Source: Candidatus Kuenenia stuttgartensis (GTDB taxonomy: Bacteria > Planctomycetota > Planctomycetia > Gemmatales > Gemmataceae). Taken from it: 64,000 nt of DNA. Below are positions 27,078 to 37,700 of this stretch, piece after piece (position 1 is the stretch's first letter; each line of letters opens with the position of its first letter). The stretch covers positions 1 through 64,000 of the forward strand of contig CAMCLK010000019.1 of NCBI GenBank assembly GCA_945875585.1. Direction: 5' to 3'. The notes under the pieces are model-generated. The model was not told the DNA's origin, searched no databases, and worked only from the letters and a program-made list of their open reading frames with translations. Made by a program: the position numbers and the translations under genes.

Positions 27078-28445
27078 ATGAAGACATCCCGGTGCCCCGG
27101 TCCATCACGCAGACGATTTCTGCAACTGGGTTCCATGGCTGTTGCAGGCTCAGGGCTAACATCATTGCCCGGCCGTTCCAGCAGCCTTGGCAAAGATTCA
27201 GACCCTGCGGTTATTTTTCTGTGGCTCCCTGGTGGCCCGCCCCATCAAGACACGTACGACATGAAGCCTGGGGCTCCCGTTGAATACCGCGGTGCCTTCA
27301 ACCCTATTCGCACCAATGTTCCCGGTATTGATATCTGCGAACTCTTTCCTTTGCAGGCGCAACGGGCGCACCGATTTAGCCTGATCCGCTCGATTGCCCA
27401 CACCTTTTCAGACCATGGTGGCGGACACAAAAAGTTCATGACCGGCCGCGATCCCATGTCGCCCGTGGGATTTGTCAACGATTACCCCGCAGTCGGTTCA
27501 ATGGTTCACAAGGTTTTAGGAGATGCCGTACCCGGTATGCCCGGTTATGTTCTTCAGACCGATGGTGGACGTACCGGTATCGATACTTTCAGCTTGGGAT
27601 CTGCTTATCTTGGGCCCAGCACGCACCCTTTCATTGTGGGTGGAGACCCCAGCAAGTCTGATTTTCAGGTGCGGAACCTTGAGCAGCGGGTCCATGCCGC
27701 TGCAACCATGCGTGAACGCCTGGAACTGCTCGATGCCATAGCCACAAGACCGAAAGCACTGGCCAGCCAGAACGGGCCGGAAGCATTTCGTTCGCGCGCC
27801 ATGGATCTGGTTTCCAACAGCACGGCTCGCGTCGCCTTCGATCTCAAAAATGAACCCGAAAAAGTACGCGACGCCTACGGCTGGCATGCTTACGGCCAGC
27901 GCGCGCTCATGGCGCGAAGGCTGGTGGAAGCGGGCGCCCGCTTTGTTACCATGGTGCTGGAAAGCCCGAATGTTGTCGGTAAGGAGTGGCCCAAGGGCGT
28001 TCTCTATAACTGGGATAGCCACGCTGTTAATGGGCATATTTTTGACGATGCTCGCTGGCGTTTCCCGCTGATCGATCAAGCTGTCAGTGCACTGATCGAC
28101 GACCTTTACGCTCGCGGCCTCGACAAACGGGTGCTGTTGGTGGTCACAGGTGAATTCGGACGCACTCCGAAAGTAGAACAAGCCCAGGGGCGCCCGGGGC
28201 GCGATCACTGGCCTCAAGCCATGTCGGTTCTGGTTTCAGGAGGTGGGTTACGCATGGGTCAGGTAGTAGGGTCCACCACTTCCAAAGCCGAGCATCCCAA
28301 GGACAGGCCGCTGATACCCAACGACCTGTGGGCAACCGTGATGCGCCACCTCGACATCCCCTACAAAGAAACGAATTTTATCGACCACTCAGGCAGGCCA
28401 ATGGTGCTCCTGCCAGATGGTGAACCGATCCGCGAACTGATCTGA
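27078..28445 (+). CDS. DUF1501 family protein, Tat-exported (second copy)
   Basis: Predicted 455-residue DUF1501 protein. The leader has an obvious Tat motif, SRRRFLQLGSMAVAGSGLTS. Conserved blocks VIFLWLPGGPPHQDTYDMKP and LVVTGEFGRTPKVEQAQGRP, then GRDHWPQAMSVLVSGGG, line up with the gene just upstream, but overall the two copies differ enough to be old paralogues or parts of a heteromer. ATG 27078 is preceded by GAGGGAG 8 bases upstream; a TTG at 27039 and a GTG at 27072 are in frame. The gap to the first copy is 41 bases, so co-transcription is likely. Confidence 0.9.
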   Translation: MKTSRCPGPSRRRFLQLGSMAVAGSGLTSLPGRSSSLGKDSDPAVIFLWLPGGPPHQDTYDMKPGAPVEYRGAFNPIRTNVPGIDICELFPLQAQRAHRFSLIRSIAHTFSDHGGGHKKFMTGRDPMSPVGFVNDYPAVGSMVHKVLGDAVPGMPGYVLQTDGGRTGIDTFSLGSAYLGPSTHPFIVGGDPSKSDFQVRNLEQRVHAAATMRERLELLDAIATRPKALASQNGPEAFRSRAMDLVSNSTARVAFDLKNEPEKVRDAYGWHAYGQRALMARRLVEAGARFVTMVLESPNVVGKEWPKGVLYNWDSHAVNGHIFDDARWRFPLIDQAVSALIDDLYARGLDKRVLLVVTGEFGRTPKVEQAQGRPGRDHWPQAMSVLVSGGGLRMGQVVGSTTSKAEHPKDRPLIPNDLWATVMRHLDIPYKETNFIDHSGRPMVLLPDGEPIRELI

Positions 28446-28523
28446 TTGCCGTACTTCCCCGCAATCCTTGGCATGGTACCATGCTCGCATTGTGCCATGC
28501 CATTGCACGGGGAGATTCAATCC

Positions 28524-29843
28524 ATGGAAACGGCCTCCAGCAAGAAAAATGCCCCTACCGATCGTTTGGTTTCGATCGATGCCTACCGCGGCTTTGTGAT
28601 GCTCGCTATGGCTTCGGGCGGACTAGGTCTTGGCTCGGTATTGTCCTCACAACCTGATTTGGCACCGGAAGGAACACTACTCGGGAATCTGCTGCGCGGT
28701 GCCGCTTACCAGATGTCGCATGTGGCTTGGCAGGGGTGCGCATTCTGGGACCTGATCCAGCCGTCGTTCATGTTTCTCGTTGGCACGTCACTGGCATTTT
28801 CAGTGGCCAAGCGCGAGAAGCAGGGGCAGGATTTTTTGTCTCGTTTTGGACACGCACTTCTGAGGTCTCTCATTCTGGTGCTCTTGGGTGTGTTCCTCAT
28901 CTCCAACAACCAGCCAATGACCAGCTTTTCGTTTGTCAACGTTCTCACCCAAATCGGTCTGGGCTATCCGTTTCTTTTCTTGCTTGCCGGCCGCGACTGG
29001 CGCGTTCAAGCCGGCGGTTTAATGGTTGTGCTCGGGTTGTCTTTTGCGCTCTTCACATTCATTCCACCCACCCCGGCAAGCATTTCTGAAATTCAAGAGT
29101 ACCAGCAGTTCCGGAAAATGGCTGTCGATGTCGGGCCATATGAAGGCCGATTCGCGAACTGGAATAAGCATGTGAATGTTGCCGCAGCAGCCGACAGGGT
29201 TTTGCTGAACTTTTTCCCATGGTCGGATGCCAAAGCACCTGTTTTTCACGACCGCCAATTCTGGATTAACGAAGGCGGTTATCAAACTCTGAACTTCCTG
29301 CCCTCGCTGGCCACGATGATCCTTGGGCTCTTGGCAGGAGGATGGTTGCGCACCACATGGTCGGTTGCCAGCCATTGCGTGGCGCTTATTGGCAGTGGTT
29401 TCCTCCTTCTCCTTCTAGGAATTGCCTGCGACCCGGCCATTTTGCCAATATCTGCGCTGGCTGACGTGCAATCGCTTTGCCCCATTGTGAAACGAATCTG
29501 GACACCTTCCTGGATGCTCTTCAGCGGTGGCTGGTCACTTCTAATGCTTGGGGGCTTTCACCTTGTGATTGAGGCCTGGGGGGCCCGTCGATGGGCTTTT
29601 CCTTTGGTAGTGGTTGGAAGCAATTCGATTGCCATCTATGTCATGTCCCAACTTCTCGGACCGTGGGTCGACAGCAGCCTCAAGACTCATCTGGCGGCAT
29701 TTGATGCAGCAACCGGGTGGGCAGTGGTGAGTGCCCTCACCGGTGGAGCATTCTGGCCTGTCTGGAGGTCGTTGCTGCGCTTGACCTTCTACTGGCTGGT
29801 TTGCTGGTATCTTTACAGCAGTCGTATTTTCATCAAGATCTGA
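28524..29843 (+). CDS. DUF5009 / heparan-alpha-glucosaminide N-acetyltransferase-like membrane protein
   Basis: Predicted 439-residue inner-membrane protein with about ten hydrophobic segments. RLVSIDAYRGFVMLAMASGG at residues 15-34 is the hallmark start of the NagX/HGSNAT and DUF5009 families, which acetylate or otherwise acylate sugars across membranes. PSFMFLVGTSLAFSVAKRE is the next conserved block. The ATG at 28524 has GGGGAG about 9 bases upstream; the frame is open from 28446. It follows the DUF1501 pair and may process the same sugar. The exact substrate is unknown. Confidence 0.82.
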   Translation: METASSKKNAPTDRLVSIDAYRGFVMLAMASGGLGLGSVLSSQPDLAPEGTLLGNLLRGAAYQMSHVAWQGCAFWDLIQPSFMFLVGTSLAFSVAKREKQGQDFLSRFGHALLRSLILVLLGVFLISNNQPMTSFSFVNVLTQIGLGYPFLFLLAGRDWRVQAGGLMVVLGLSFALFTFIPPTPASISEIQEYQQFRKMAVDVGPYEGRFANWNKHVNVAAAADRVLLNFFPWSDAKAPVFHDRQFWINEGGYQTLNFLPSLATMILGLLAGGWLRTTWSVASHCVALIGSGFLLLLLGIACDPAILPISALADVQSLCPIVKRIWTPSWMLFSGGWSLLMLGGFHLVIEAWGARRWAFPLVVVGSNSIAIYVMSQLLGPWVDSSLKTHLAAFDAATGWAVVSALTGGAFWPVWRSLLRLTFYWLVCWYLYSSRIFIKI

Positions 29844-29863
29844 GTCCGGTTGGATAATGGCCC

Positions 29864-30439
29864 ATGCTGAACCTCCATACCCCTACGCCGGACCATTGGT
29901 TCGACAAGGTTAAAAGCAACCTCGAGGAGCTCCTTCTCGACCATGCCCATTGCGAGAAAAAAGCCGCGGGCGTGGCCATGAATCTCCTGTTCGCTTACGT
30001 CGAGCATCCAGATCTGGCCCGCGCCATGACTGGCATTGTGCGCGAGGAGCTCGAACATTTTGAAATGGTGATGGACCGTATTCAAAAACGTGGCTGGTCT
30101 TGGCGTAAACTTCGGCCATCACGTTACGGAGAACGGCTTCATGCCCTCATCCGCCGAGAGGAACCAGGTAGAGCAGTCGACAGGATGCTGGTAGCTGCTC
30201 TTATCGAAGCCCGGTCATGCGAGCGCTTCGGGATGTTGCGAGACCGTCTGGAAGATCGTGACCTTGCCGATTTCTTTGGCTCACTTTACGAATCGGAAGC
30301 CAGGCACCATGGGTCGTACGTTCACTTGGCCCAACTATTTGCGCCACGCGAGGAAGTGCGGGCGCGTCTTGCTGAACTGGCTGAAGCGGAATCGGCCATT
30401 ATCCTTGAAGGCGAGCCAATGGCACGCATGCACGCATGA
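29864..30439 (+). CDS. miaE: tRNA-(ms2io6A37)-hydroxylase
   Basis: Predicted 191-residue ferritin-like di-iron enzyme that hydroxylates the isopentenyl group of modified A37 in tRNAs. The iron ligands are visible in order: HAHCEKKAAGVAMNL, REELEHFEMVMDRI, ALIEARSCERFGMLRDRL and YESEARHHGSYVHLA. RPSRYGERLHALIRREEPGR between them is also typical. The gene begins 20 bases after the DUF5009 gene and its stop overlaps the start of the following ABC ATPase by 4 bases. Length matches the family. Confidence 0.92.
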   Translation: MLNLHTPTPDHWFDKVKSNLEELLLDHAHCEKKAAGVAMNLLFAYVEHPDLARAMTGIVREELEHFEMVMDRIQKRGWSWRKLRPSRYGERLHALIRREEPGRAVDRMLVAALIEARSCERFGMLRDRLEDRDLADFFGSLYESEARHHGSYVHLAQLFAPREEVRARLAELAEAESAIILEGEPMARMHA

Positions 30440-31809
30440 GCAGCAATAATCTTCCTTGGATCGACCTAAACTGCGTATCGGTCCCCGGGATCACGAATTG
30501 GACGTGGCAACTACTGCCAAACACATGCCATGTTTTTGCAATTGAACGCGGCAATGCTTGGACAGAAGTCGTCGGCCTTCTATTAGGACGAAAGCCACCG
30601 CAAAAAGGTGAGCGAACCTGGCCGGCACTTGGGGTAAGGCGCGCTCAAGACCACATTGAGTTTGTTCCGTTTACCGAACAATCTCGCGCATTTTCGGCGG
30701 GTGATTATTTTCTGGGCCAAAGGTACCACGCTGGGTGGTCTGATGAAGGCCCATCTGTTAGATCGTTTATTGGTTCTATTCAACACTCCTTGGCGGAACG
30801 GTTGGAAATCCAACCCCTGCTGGATCGCTCGCTCATCACTCTTTCCAGCGGCCAGATGCGCCGAGTCCGGCTGGCCAGAGCCCTAGCCCGAAAGCCCGAT
30901 GTCCTCATCCTTGAGGATCCACTTGCAGGACTCGATGCTGAACGCCGCTTAATGGTTGCATCGATCATCACAGAAGCCGTTAGCTATGGCATGCCTGTTG
31001 TGGTTCTGGTGGCGCAGCAGAAAGACTTCCCCGGAAATGCCCATCGACACACATTGGAAGGCGGGCGTTTTGAGGCCCAAGCCAGAGTAACCGAAACCGA
31101 TTCCCAAAGGCCTGTCGATTCTGTAATGGCTGAAAACTATTCCGGCGAACCCGTTTTGTCGTTCAATAATGTAACGGTCCGGTATGGCAACAACACAATC
31201 ATCAATCATTTCAACTGGACTGTAAGGCGCGGCGAGCGCTGGCGCCTTACAGGCAGCAACGGCGCGGGGAAAAGCACGCTGCTGGCGCTAGCTTGGGGTG
31301 ATCACCCGCAAGTCTTTGGAAACGACGTTCAACTTTTTGGCCGCAGGCGCGGGGAAGGGCAGACACTCTGGGAAGCACGCGAACCCATCGCATGGCATGC
31401 ACCTGAATTGCATGCTCATTACCAAGAATACCTGACGGTAAGGCAAACGATCACCACAGGAATAACAGGTTCTTTTGCCCCGCCACCCAGCAACCGGATT
31501 GACCTCGATAGGCTAGAAGCATTGATCCGCCATTTCGCGCTGGGATCAGTTGCTGATTCACCTTACCGACAATTACCAGCGCCTGCTCAACGTGCTGCCC
31601 TGATAGCACGCGCCCTGATCAAAAAAGCCGACCTGATTCTTCTCGATGAGCCACATCAAGGTCTGGATGGTCCCGACCGCCAGCGTTTGAACCATTGGTT
31701 GGCTGAAGATCTGGAAGCCAAACAGGCCGTTGTCTTTGCCACACATGAAGCCGCAGATCAGCCCACTTGGCTGAATCGATCACTCAACCTCGATTCAATG
31801 GCTTATTGA
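30436..31809 (+). CDS. Tandem ABC ATPase (ModF-like) with complementary degenerate halves
   Basis: Predicted 457-residue soluble protein with two fused nucleotide-binding domains, no membrane segment. The first half has the signature LSSGQ at residues 136-140 but no Walker A, and its Walker B ends Glu160-Asp161 instead of Asp-Glu. The second half has a perfect Walker A (GSNGAGKST, residues 273-281) and Walker B with Asp404-Glu405, but its signature is replaced by LPAPAQ at 380-385. Only one composite ATP site, made of Walker motifs from half two and signature from half one, would be active. Similar in plan to ModF; target unknown. The start overlaps the miaE stop (ATGA). Confidence 0.83.
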   Translation: MSSNNLPWIDLNCVSVPGITNWTWQLLPNTCHVFAIERGNAWTEVVGLLLGRKPPQKGERTWPALGVRRAQDHIEFVPFTEQSRAFSAGDYFLGQRYHAGWSDEGPSVRSFIGSIQHSLAERLEIQPLLDRSLITLSSGQMRRVRLARALARKPDVLILEDPLAGLDAERRLMVASIITEAVSYGMPVVVLVAQQKDFPGNAHRHTLEGGRFEAQARVTETDSQRPVDSVMAENYSGEPVLSFNNVTVRYGNNTIINHFNWTVRRGERWRLTGSNGAGKSTLLALAWGDHPQVFGNDVQLFGRRRGEGQTLWEAREPIAWHAPELHAHYQEYLTVRQTITTGITGSFAPPPSNRIDLDRLEALIRHFALGSVADSPYRQLPAPAQRAALIARALIKKADLILLDEPHQGLDGPDRQRLNHWLAEDLEAKQAVVFATHEAADQPTWLNRSLNLDSMAY

Positions 31810-31881
31810 TTCGGCAAAATATTTTGAAGCTTCCGCTGCATCACGCGAATATCGGTTAACTGAACTCGAGGATCATATGCC

Positions 31882-34791
31882 ATGGCCGTGGAAGTCATTT
31901 TATCGGATCACCCGTTTCTGGGCGAATCTGCACGACCCAATGAACCTGAAAGGGCCGAAAAGTGGCGGAACGAACTGGGCGAAGCAAGGCACCGCGCTGT
32001 CATTGTGGTCCCCACAAGCCGCCGCAAGCGCATGCTGGCGCAAGAGTTGGCCGAAACACATGTCGTATTGCCCAGAATCATCACGCTTCAGGGGTTGGTG
32101 GCTGATCTAGCCGGAAAAATGGGATCCACCCATCGAGCCATTGGCAGTGCCGAGCAAGCCTTGATTATGGCACGCGTGCTTCAGGTAGGGCGGTATACAG
32201 CAGGGCCCGGTCTGGTAGCTCAAGCCTTGAAACGGCGCCAATTGAACCGGGACCAACTCAAATCCAACAATCAAGAAACAGAACTGGCCAATCCACTCGA
32301 TCCGATCTGCACTGCATACGATCAACTTCTGAAAACATCCGGTGTCGTCGATGGAATAGATACGATCGATCAGGTAACCAATGCACTGAATGACACCCAG
32401 AGCATTTTAACCCAGCTTGTCGAAACAAGCATGCCCCTTGTTCTCTTCGATGGATTCCATCACTTCACTCAACCAGAAATTTCGTTTCTGACCGCACTTG
32501 GAAGCGCAACTGAGATAAGGCTGTGGCTTTCTGGAACCCATGGCCAACCATGGCGCGAAGACGCCAATCGAATTCTGGAAGGCCTTTCGCTAGGCACGGG
32601 AAGGACATCAGAAGATTTATCGGAGCCGCCAACTGATTTAGCGGCATTTGGACGAGGCCTCTTCTTGGAAACAACGAATCCTGTTCCCCCGGGAATATCG
32701 TTGGTCGAAATAACGCAAGACGAGGATATGGCTGCGTGGGTAGCCTCCAAAGTAGCTCATATCCTGCGAACCGATCCATCAATTTCTCGGACACCCGGAA
32801 AATTGGCGATTGTAGTGCCGAATCCTGGCCGTGCCACGGCTATCCGTGAAGCTCTGACGGCAGCAGGAATCCCATGCTCTGCCCAAGCTGAATGGATTAA
32901 TCTGGCCGATTCCCGCCCCGTGCGCATGGTGCAAGTGGCACTTGAATGCCGTAACAGCCGTTTCCACCATTCCGACATATTCCAGATTCTGGCAAGTCCT
33001 GCGATGCGTGGAAACCTCAACCATGCTTACCTGTTACCCCGGCTTCGATCGCTTGGCATTGGAAATCTGCAGGCGCAAACACCCGATGCCTGGCTGGAAT
33101 TCTGGAACCGTGCCATTACTGCAGAATCAACTCAGGAAGGTGTCGAACCGACCTGGATCAAATCGATCCACGAGCTTTCCGAATGCGTGGCCGAGCGCCT
33201 GACACTGATCGGCAATATCTTTGGCTCTGAAATCGATATCAAAAAACCAGGTCGGTGGTTGTCTGGTCAGGTAGCATCATTGCTCAGCGCTTTGGAATTC
33301 CAAAACAGGCTTCTACCCAAATATGCTCCATCCGGTATTCCGGATCGCGAACTCGAAGAAGATCAATTAGGGTGGCACAACCTCATCGATGCCATCGATT
33401 CAATGGCTGAAACACCTGGGCCATTCTTCCCCATAAAAAATGATCTACCGGACCTTGAACTGGCACTGCGGCTCGCGGTTGCATCCGACCGGTTTACCTT
33501 GCGTTCGCACGATATTGACCGAGTTGGAATTATCCGCCCCTTGGCACTGCGAGGGCTTGAACTCGATACAGTTATCTGGGCCGGCCTCAACGAAGGCGAA
33601 TATCCCGCTTCTAGCAGAGGCACAGACGACCTGACCATTGATGAAAAATTCCGGCGTGGCCGGGAACAAGATTACTTGTTCACTCAGGCATTCGAATCAA
33701 CAAAACGCCGCGTGATTTTTGCTAGATCGTGCCAGCGTGGCGCGGAAGCACTTCAGGCCGGGCCATATTGGCAGAAAATGCTAAAGAAAACGAATATAAA
33801 ACCTCAACGTGAAGTTCCAGACGCAGCAGATGCCTGCGGGCTAGTTCGGGCGCGCAGTCAGGCACCAAAACCAGAAATAGCGAATTGGGTGAATCGCCAG
33901 AATACTCCAAAATTAGAGCCCTGGATAGCACCGCTGATGCAAGCGCGTTGGAGCCCCGATAAAACGTTCAGTCCTACAGCACTAGAAGGCTTTGCCGCCT
34001 GCCCATTTCGCTTTTTTGGTGAAAGAACTCTGCGGTTACGCGAAGAACAAGAAGACCGCATGGCGCTCACCTACGGCACGGCAGTGCATGCGGCCTTGGC
34101 CTTGCTATTGCCTGGCGAACAAAAGTTTCCTCCCAACAGCGCGGCATTGCGCGAAAGCCTACAAACTGAATTGACAGCCTCATCCCAGTACATCGAACCG
34201 ATCCACCATGCCTTGGCGGAACGGTTGGCTAATCGTGCTTGGCACGACGCATTGCTGAACTCTGTTTCACAAGGCAGCGAGATTGAATTCGACAATGTCA
34301 TCGGCACCGACAAAAATGGCAACGAAGTACGGGTTACCGGAAAGATCGATCTGGTATTGCGGCTCGCGGACGGTTCGGTAGCTGTCATCGATTTCAAAAC
34401 CGGCTCCCTCGATACGCAGCGCAATAAATGCCAAGACACGAGATTGGTGCAACCGGGCCTGTATGGGTACATCGCCCGCACCGGTTGCGAAAATCTGCCG
34501 GGAACAACCGTTGACATCCATGCCGCCTATGTTGGGCTGAAAGGAAGCACATGCGAAATTCTGGCAACAGCTACTATGCCCAATGTTAATAAATCAAAAC
34601 ACACGCTATCACTCGATCTTGAATCGGTTACAGAAACAATAATTCAACACGCTGAAAAAATTCGCACTGGCAGAATTGAACTTACCCAATATGGCCCCGA
34701 ATCCAAACACCCGGAATGCACCTCGTATTGCTCCATGCGCGATGCCTGCCGGCATCCACTGACACCCAAAACCCCGTTCAAACGCTCCTGA
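31882..34791 (+). CDS. addB: AddB-like PD-(D/E)XK nuclease subunit
   Basis: Predicted 969-residue subunit of an AddAB-type helicase-nuclease for processing double-strand breaks. The N-terminal part is helicase-like (AVIVVPTSRRKRMLAQELA) but lacks the Gly-Lys-Thr of Walker A, so it probably does not hydrolyse ATP. LRGLELDTVIWAGLNEGEYP and FTQAFESTKRRVIFA follow as in AddB/RecC relatives. The C-terminal nuclease has VIDFKTGSLD and QPGLYGY. Iron-sulfur cysteines: Cys707 in FAACPFRFF, then Cys946, Cys950 and Cys956 in ECTSYCSMRDAC. It ends 6 bases before addA. Confidence 0.85.
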   Translation: MAVEVILSDHPFLGESARPNEPERAEKWRNELGEARHRAVIVVPTSRRKRMLAQELAETHVVLPRIITLQGLVADLAGKMGSTHRAIGSAEQALIMARVLQVGRYTAGPGLVAQALKRRQLNRDQLKSNNQETELANPLDPICTAYDQLLKTSGVVDGIDTIDQVTNALNDTQSILTQLVETSMPLVLFDGFHHFTQPEISFLTALGSATEIRLWLSGTHGQPWREDANRILEGLSLGTGRTSEDLSEPPTDLAAFGRGLFLETTNPVPPGISLVEITQDEDMAAWVASKVAHILRTDPSISRTPGKLAIVVPNPGRATAIREALTAAGIPCSAQAEWINLADSRPVRMVQVALECRNSRFHHSDIFQILASPAMRGNLNHAYLLPRLRSLGIGNLQAQTPDAWLEFWNRAITAESTQEGVEPTWIKSIHELSECVAERLTLIGNIFGSEIDIKKPGRWLSGQVASLLSALEFQNRLLPKYAPSGIPDRELEEDQLGWHNLIDAIDSMAETPGPFFPIKNDLPDLELALRLAVASDRFTLRSHDIDRVGIIRPLALRGLELDTVIWAGLNEGEYPASSRGTDDLTIDEKFRRGREQDYLFTQAFESTKRRVIFARSCQRGAEALQAGPYWQKMLKKTNIKPQREVPDAADACGLVRARSQAPKPEIANWVNRQNTPKLEPWIAPLMQARWSPDKTFSPTALEGFAACPFRFFGERTLRLREEQEDRMALTYGTAVHAALALLLPGEQKFPPNSAALRESLQTELTASSQYIEPIHHALAERLANRAWHDALLNSVSQGSEIEFDNVIGTDKNGNEVRVTGKIDLVLRLADGSVAVIDFKTGSLDTQRNKCQDTRLVQPGLYGYIARTGCENLPGTTVDIHAAYVGLKGSTCEILATATMPNVNKSKHTLSLDLESVTETIIQHAEKIRTGRIELTQYGPESKHPECTSYCSMRDACRHPLTPKTPFKRS

Positions 34792-34797
34792 GGAATA

Positions 34798-37700
34798 ATG
34801 ATGCGACCATTTCATGAAACCATAACGTTCCGCGGCATGAACCTCCAGCAGCGCCACGCGCTGCGCACGGAGGGATTCCTGCTGATCAATGCCGTTGCAG
34901 GTTCAGGCAAAACCACCATGCTGGTTGGTTTGTTGCTGAAAGCGTTGATGGAAAACCAGACACTGAAACTCGAACATTTCGCGGTGATTACATTCACGCG
35001 CAAAGCGGGTGCCCAACTCCGCACCCGCATCCGTGACGCCATGGAAAAAGAGAAAGCAGCGGCGCCGGAAAGCGAAGAAAACTTTTGGACAAACCACTTA
35101 CGTGATCTGCCCGGAGCACCCATCGGAACCATCGACTCGCTGGTGCAAGACCGCCTTAGGCGCTTGGCACTGAACGGGGTATGCAGCATCGACCCAGCCA
35201 TTGAAGTGCTGGATAGCATTGGACAGGAAATTATTGGCAGGCGTGCGGTAGAATTTGTGCTGGAAAATGCTGCCGATAACCCAACCAGCGATTTGGGAAG
35301 AGCCGTACTTCTACTAGCCAGAAACCATCCCAACAAGGAACTAGGCAACCGGTTCATGAAACTGTTGAACCGGAATGGCGACGGAGCGAAGGCAGCAGCG
35401 GCGATTCGTTTTTTCAACAATCCCCATGGCGGTTTCGAGAATTTTGAAGCGATTCTTGCCAACCCAAACCGCGACAAATGGTTGGAGTTTTGGACACCAC
35501 TGGCAACTGGCGTGGCCGACCGCCTAGCTACAGCAGTTACCGAACTGGGTAACGAGACAACTGCCGAAGCCGGTGAGGTCAGAAATCTTCAGGCAATTTG
35601 GCCACAGGAGAAGCAAATTAATCCTGAGCTATTCCAAAGACTGCGCGATTGCCTGTTCACACAATCCGGAACCATTAGATCAAGAGGCTTGTCTAGTAAA
35701 GGTCGGCCTTACTCTAACACCCTGAACAAACTTCAAAACGACTTACTTCCCGCAGTAGAACCGTTTGATGGCATGGTGTACCAGACCGACGCAACTCCAT
35801 TTGCAGAAACAACCAATTTCAACTTATATCTTGCCTGGGCAACATTCTTCGAGGCGGCACATGCCCAATACCACGACGAATGCCGACGAGAAAACCGGTT
35901 TAGCTTCCACGACCTCGCAACCCTGTTCGAACAAGAACTCAGCTCACGCGCGCCAGATGAACTTGCCAAAGCCGGCTTACCATTTCACCGAGTCATGATC
36001 GACGAATTTCAAGATAACACCACGTTGCAGTGGAGTATGGGCTGCCGCATCTCTGGTGGCAATCCCGATGATCCAACAACGTGGAACAATATTACGGTTG
36101 TTGGCGATCCCGAGCAGGCTATTTATCACTGGCGTGGCAGCAACGCCCAACTGATGCCCGACGTCCGCGAGCGTTATGTTTCCAGCCATCCGCACGCATC
36201 GCCTACCTGGTACGACAGCATCAGGCACTTGTATCCGGAAATGAATACAGCAAGCTCGGCTCATGAAAAAATTGGTATCGGTCAGCTCAATCTCAATTTC
36301 CGCACCAAAGCCGAAACACTGGCCCGCATCGACGCCTGCAGCGCCGCTGCTATGGCGTCTCGGGGTATACCACATGTTCAACTGGTTTCAGGTGAACATT
36401 TAAGGCCTGCTGACAAAGCCAATACAACGCCCGCCATTGCCGAAATGCTGAGGCTCCCCGAGCTCCCAGCCACCGCCACCGGCCATAACATTGTTGACCA
36501 AGACGACGGTGCCGAACATTACGATGGCACCACGCTGACAGCCCTGGCATCGAGACTCAAGATCCTTCACGATGAACAGGGTGTGCCATGGAATGAAATG
36601 CTCATTTTGGCCCGCAGCTACAACAAGCTGATCCAGCCATTACATGAGGCATTTCAGCAAGCTGGCATCCCTTACCGCGCCATGGTGCGTGAAGCCGTTT
36701 GGCAACGCCAAGAAGTCCGCGATGTGGTGAGCTTGGCCACTTGCTTGGCCGATGCCGATCATGGCCCCGCTTTACTGGCCGTTCTCCGTGGCCCTGTATT
36801 CAGGCTCACAGATGGGGAAATTCTGCTTGTCTCCTCGTGGAACGAATGTAGGAGCTTGGGCCAGAACCTGTATCAGGTTGCGCAAGGGAACAATCCTAAT
36901 TTCCCGGCGGCGGCCGAAGCGTGGCAGCACCTTTCAGAAGATCGCAAGGCTTGCGTACGCTCGGCAGCCATCCATCTGCACAATTGGCGGCAGCTTGTCG
37001 ATCGCATGCCGCACCACGAACTCATTCAGAATGCTTTGGAAACCTCTGGTGCCTTTGAAGCCATGGCGGCATGGTTGACACCGCTGGGTACCGGTGCGGA
37101 ATCTGTGCGGCGATCTGCTGCTGGAATTCATTTTGTGATCAATCGTATGCGGGAGATCGAATCCGCCCGCCCCATCACATTGGTCAACCTTGTTGAATTG
37201 CTCGGCTTGTACGCATCTGGCGGAATCAAGGAAGATATCGATCCGGATCTATCGATCGAAGAAGACATGGTCCGCGTGATGACAATCCATGCCAGCAAGG
37301 GACTCGAGGCCAAAGCCGTCGCATTGGTAATTCCTGAAGTATCAAGAAGCTACACGCCATCGGCATCTGACATGATTATTGTTGATCGCCAATATCTGCG
37401 TTCTGATGTCGATATGGCCGTGGCGGCTCCTTACCTCGGCTTGCCGCTCATGAATCTGTCCGGCACATTCGACGACAGCGACACGGTTATTCCAAGCCTT
37501 TTCAAGATTGCACAGACCACAGACCGCGTTTACAGCAGGCAGGAAGAAGCGCGCCTCTTCCATGTGGCCATCACGCGCTCGGAAGGCACACTCCTACTTG
37601 CGGCACCTCGTAAAATCAATAATAGCGACTGCCGCCACTGGCCTGTGGTTTGGTCTGAAAATCACCTAGATCATGTCGATGCTTCCACACTGCCCATTCT

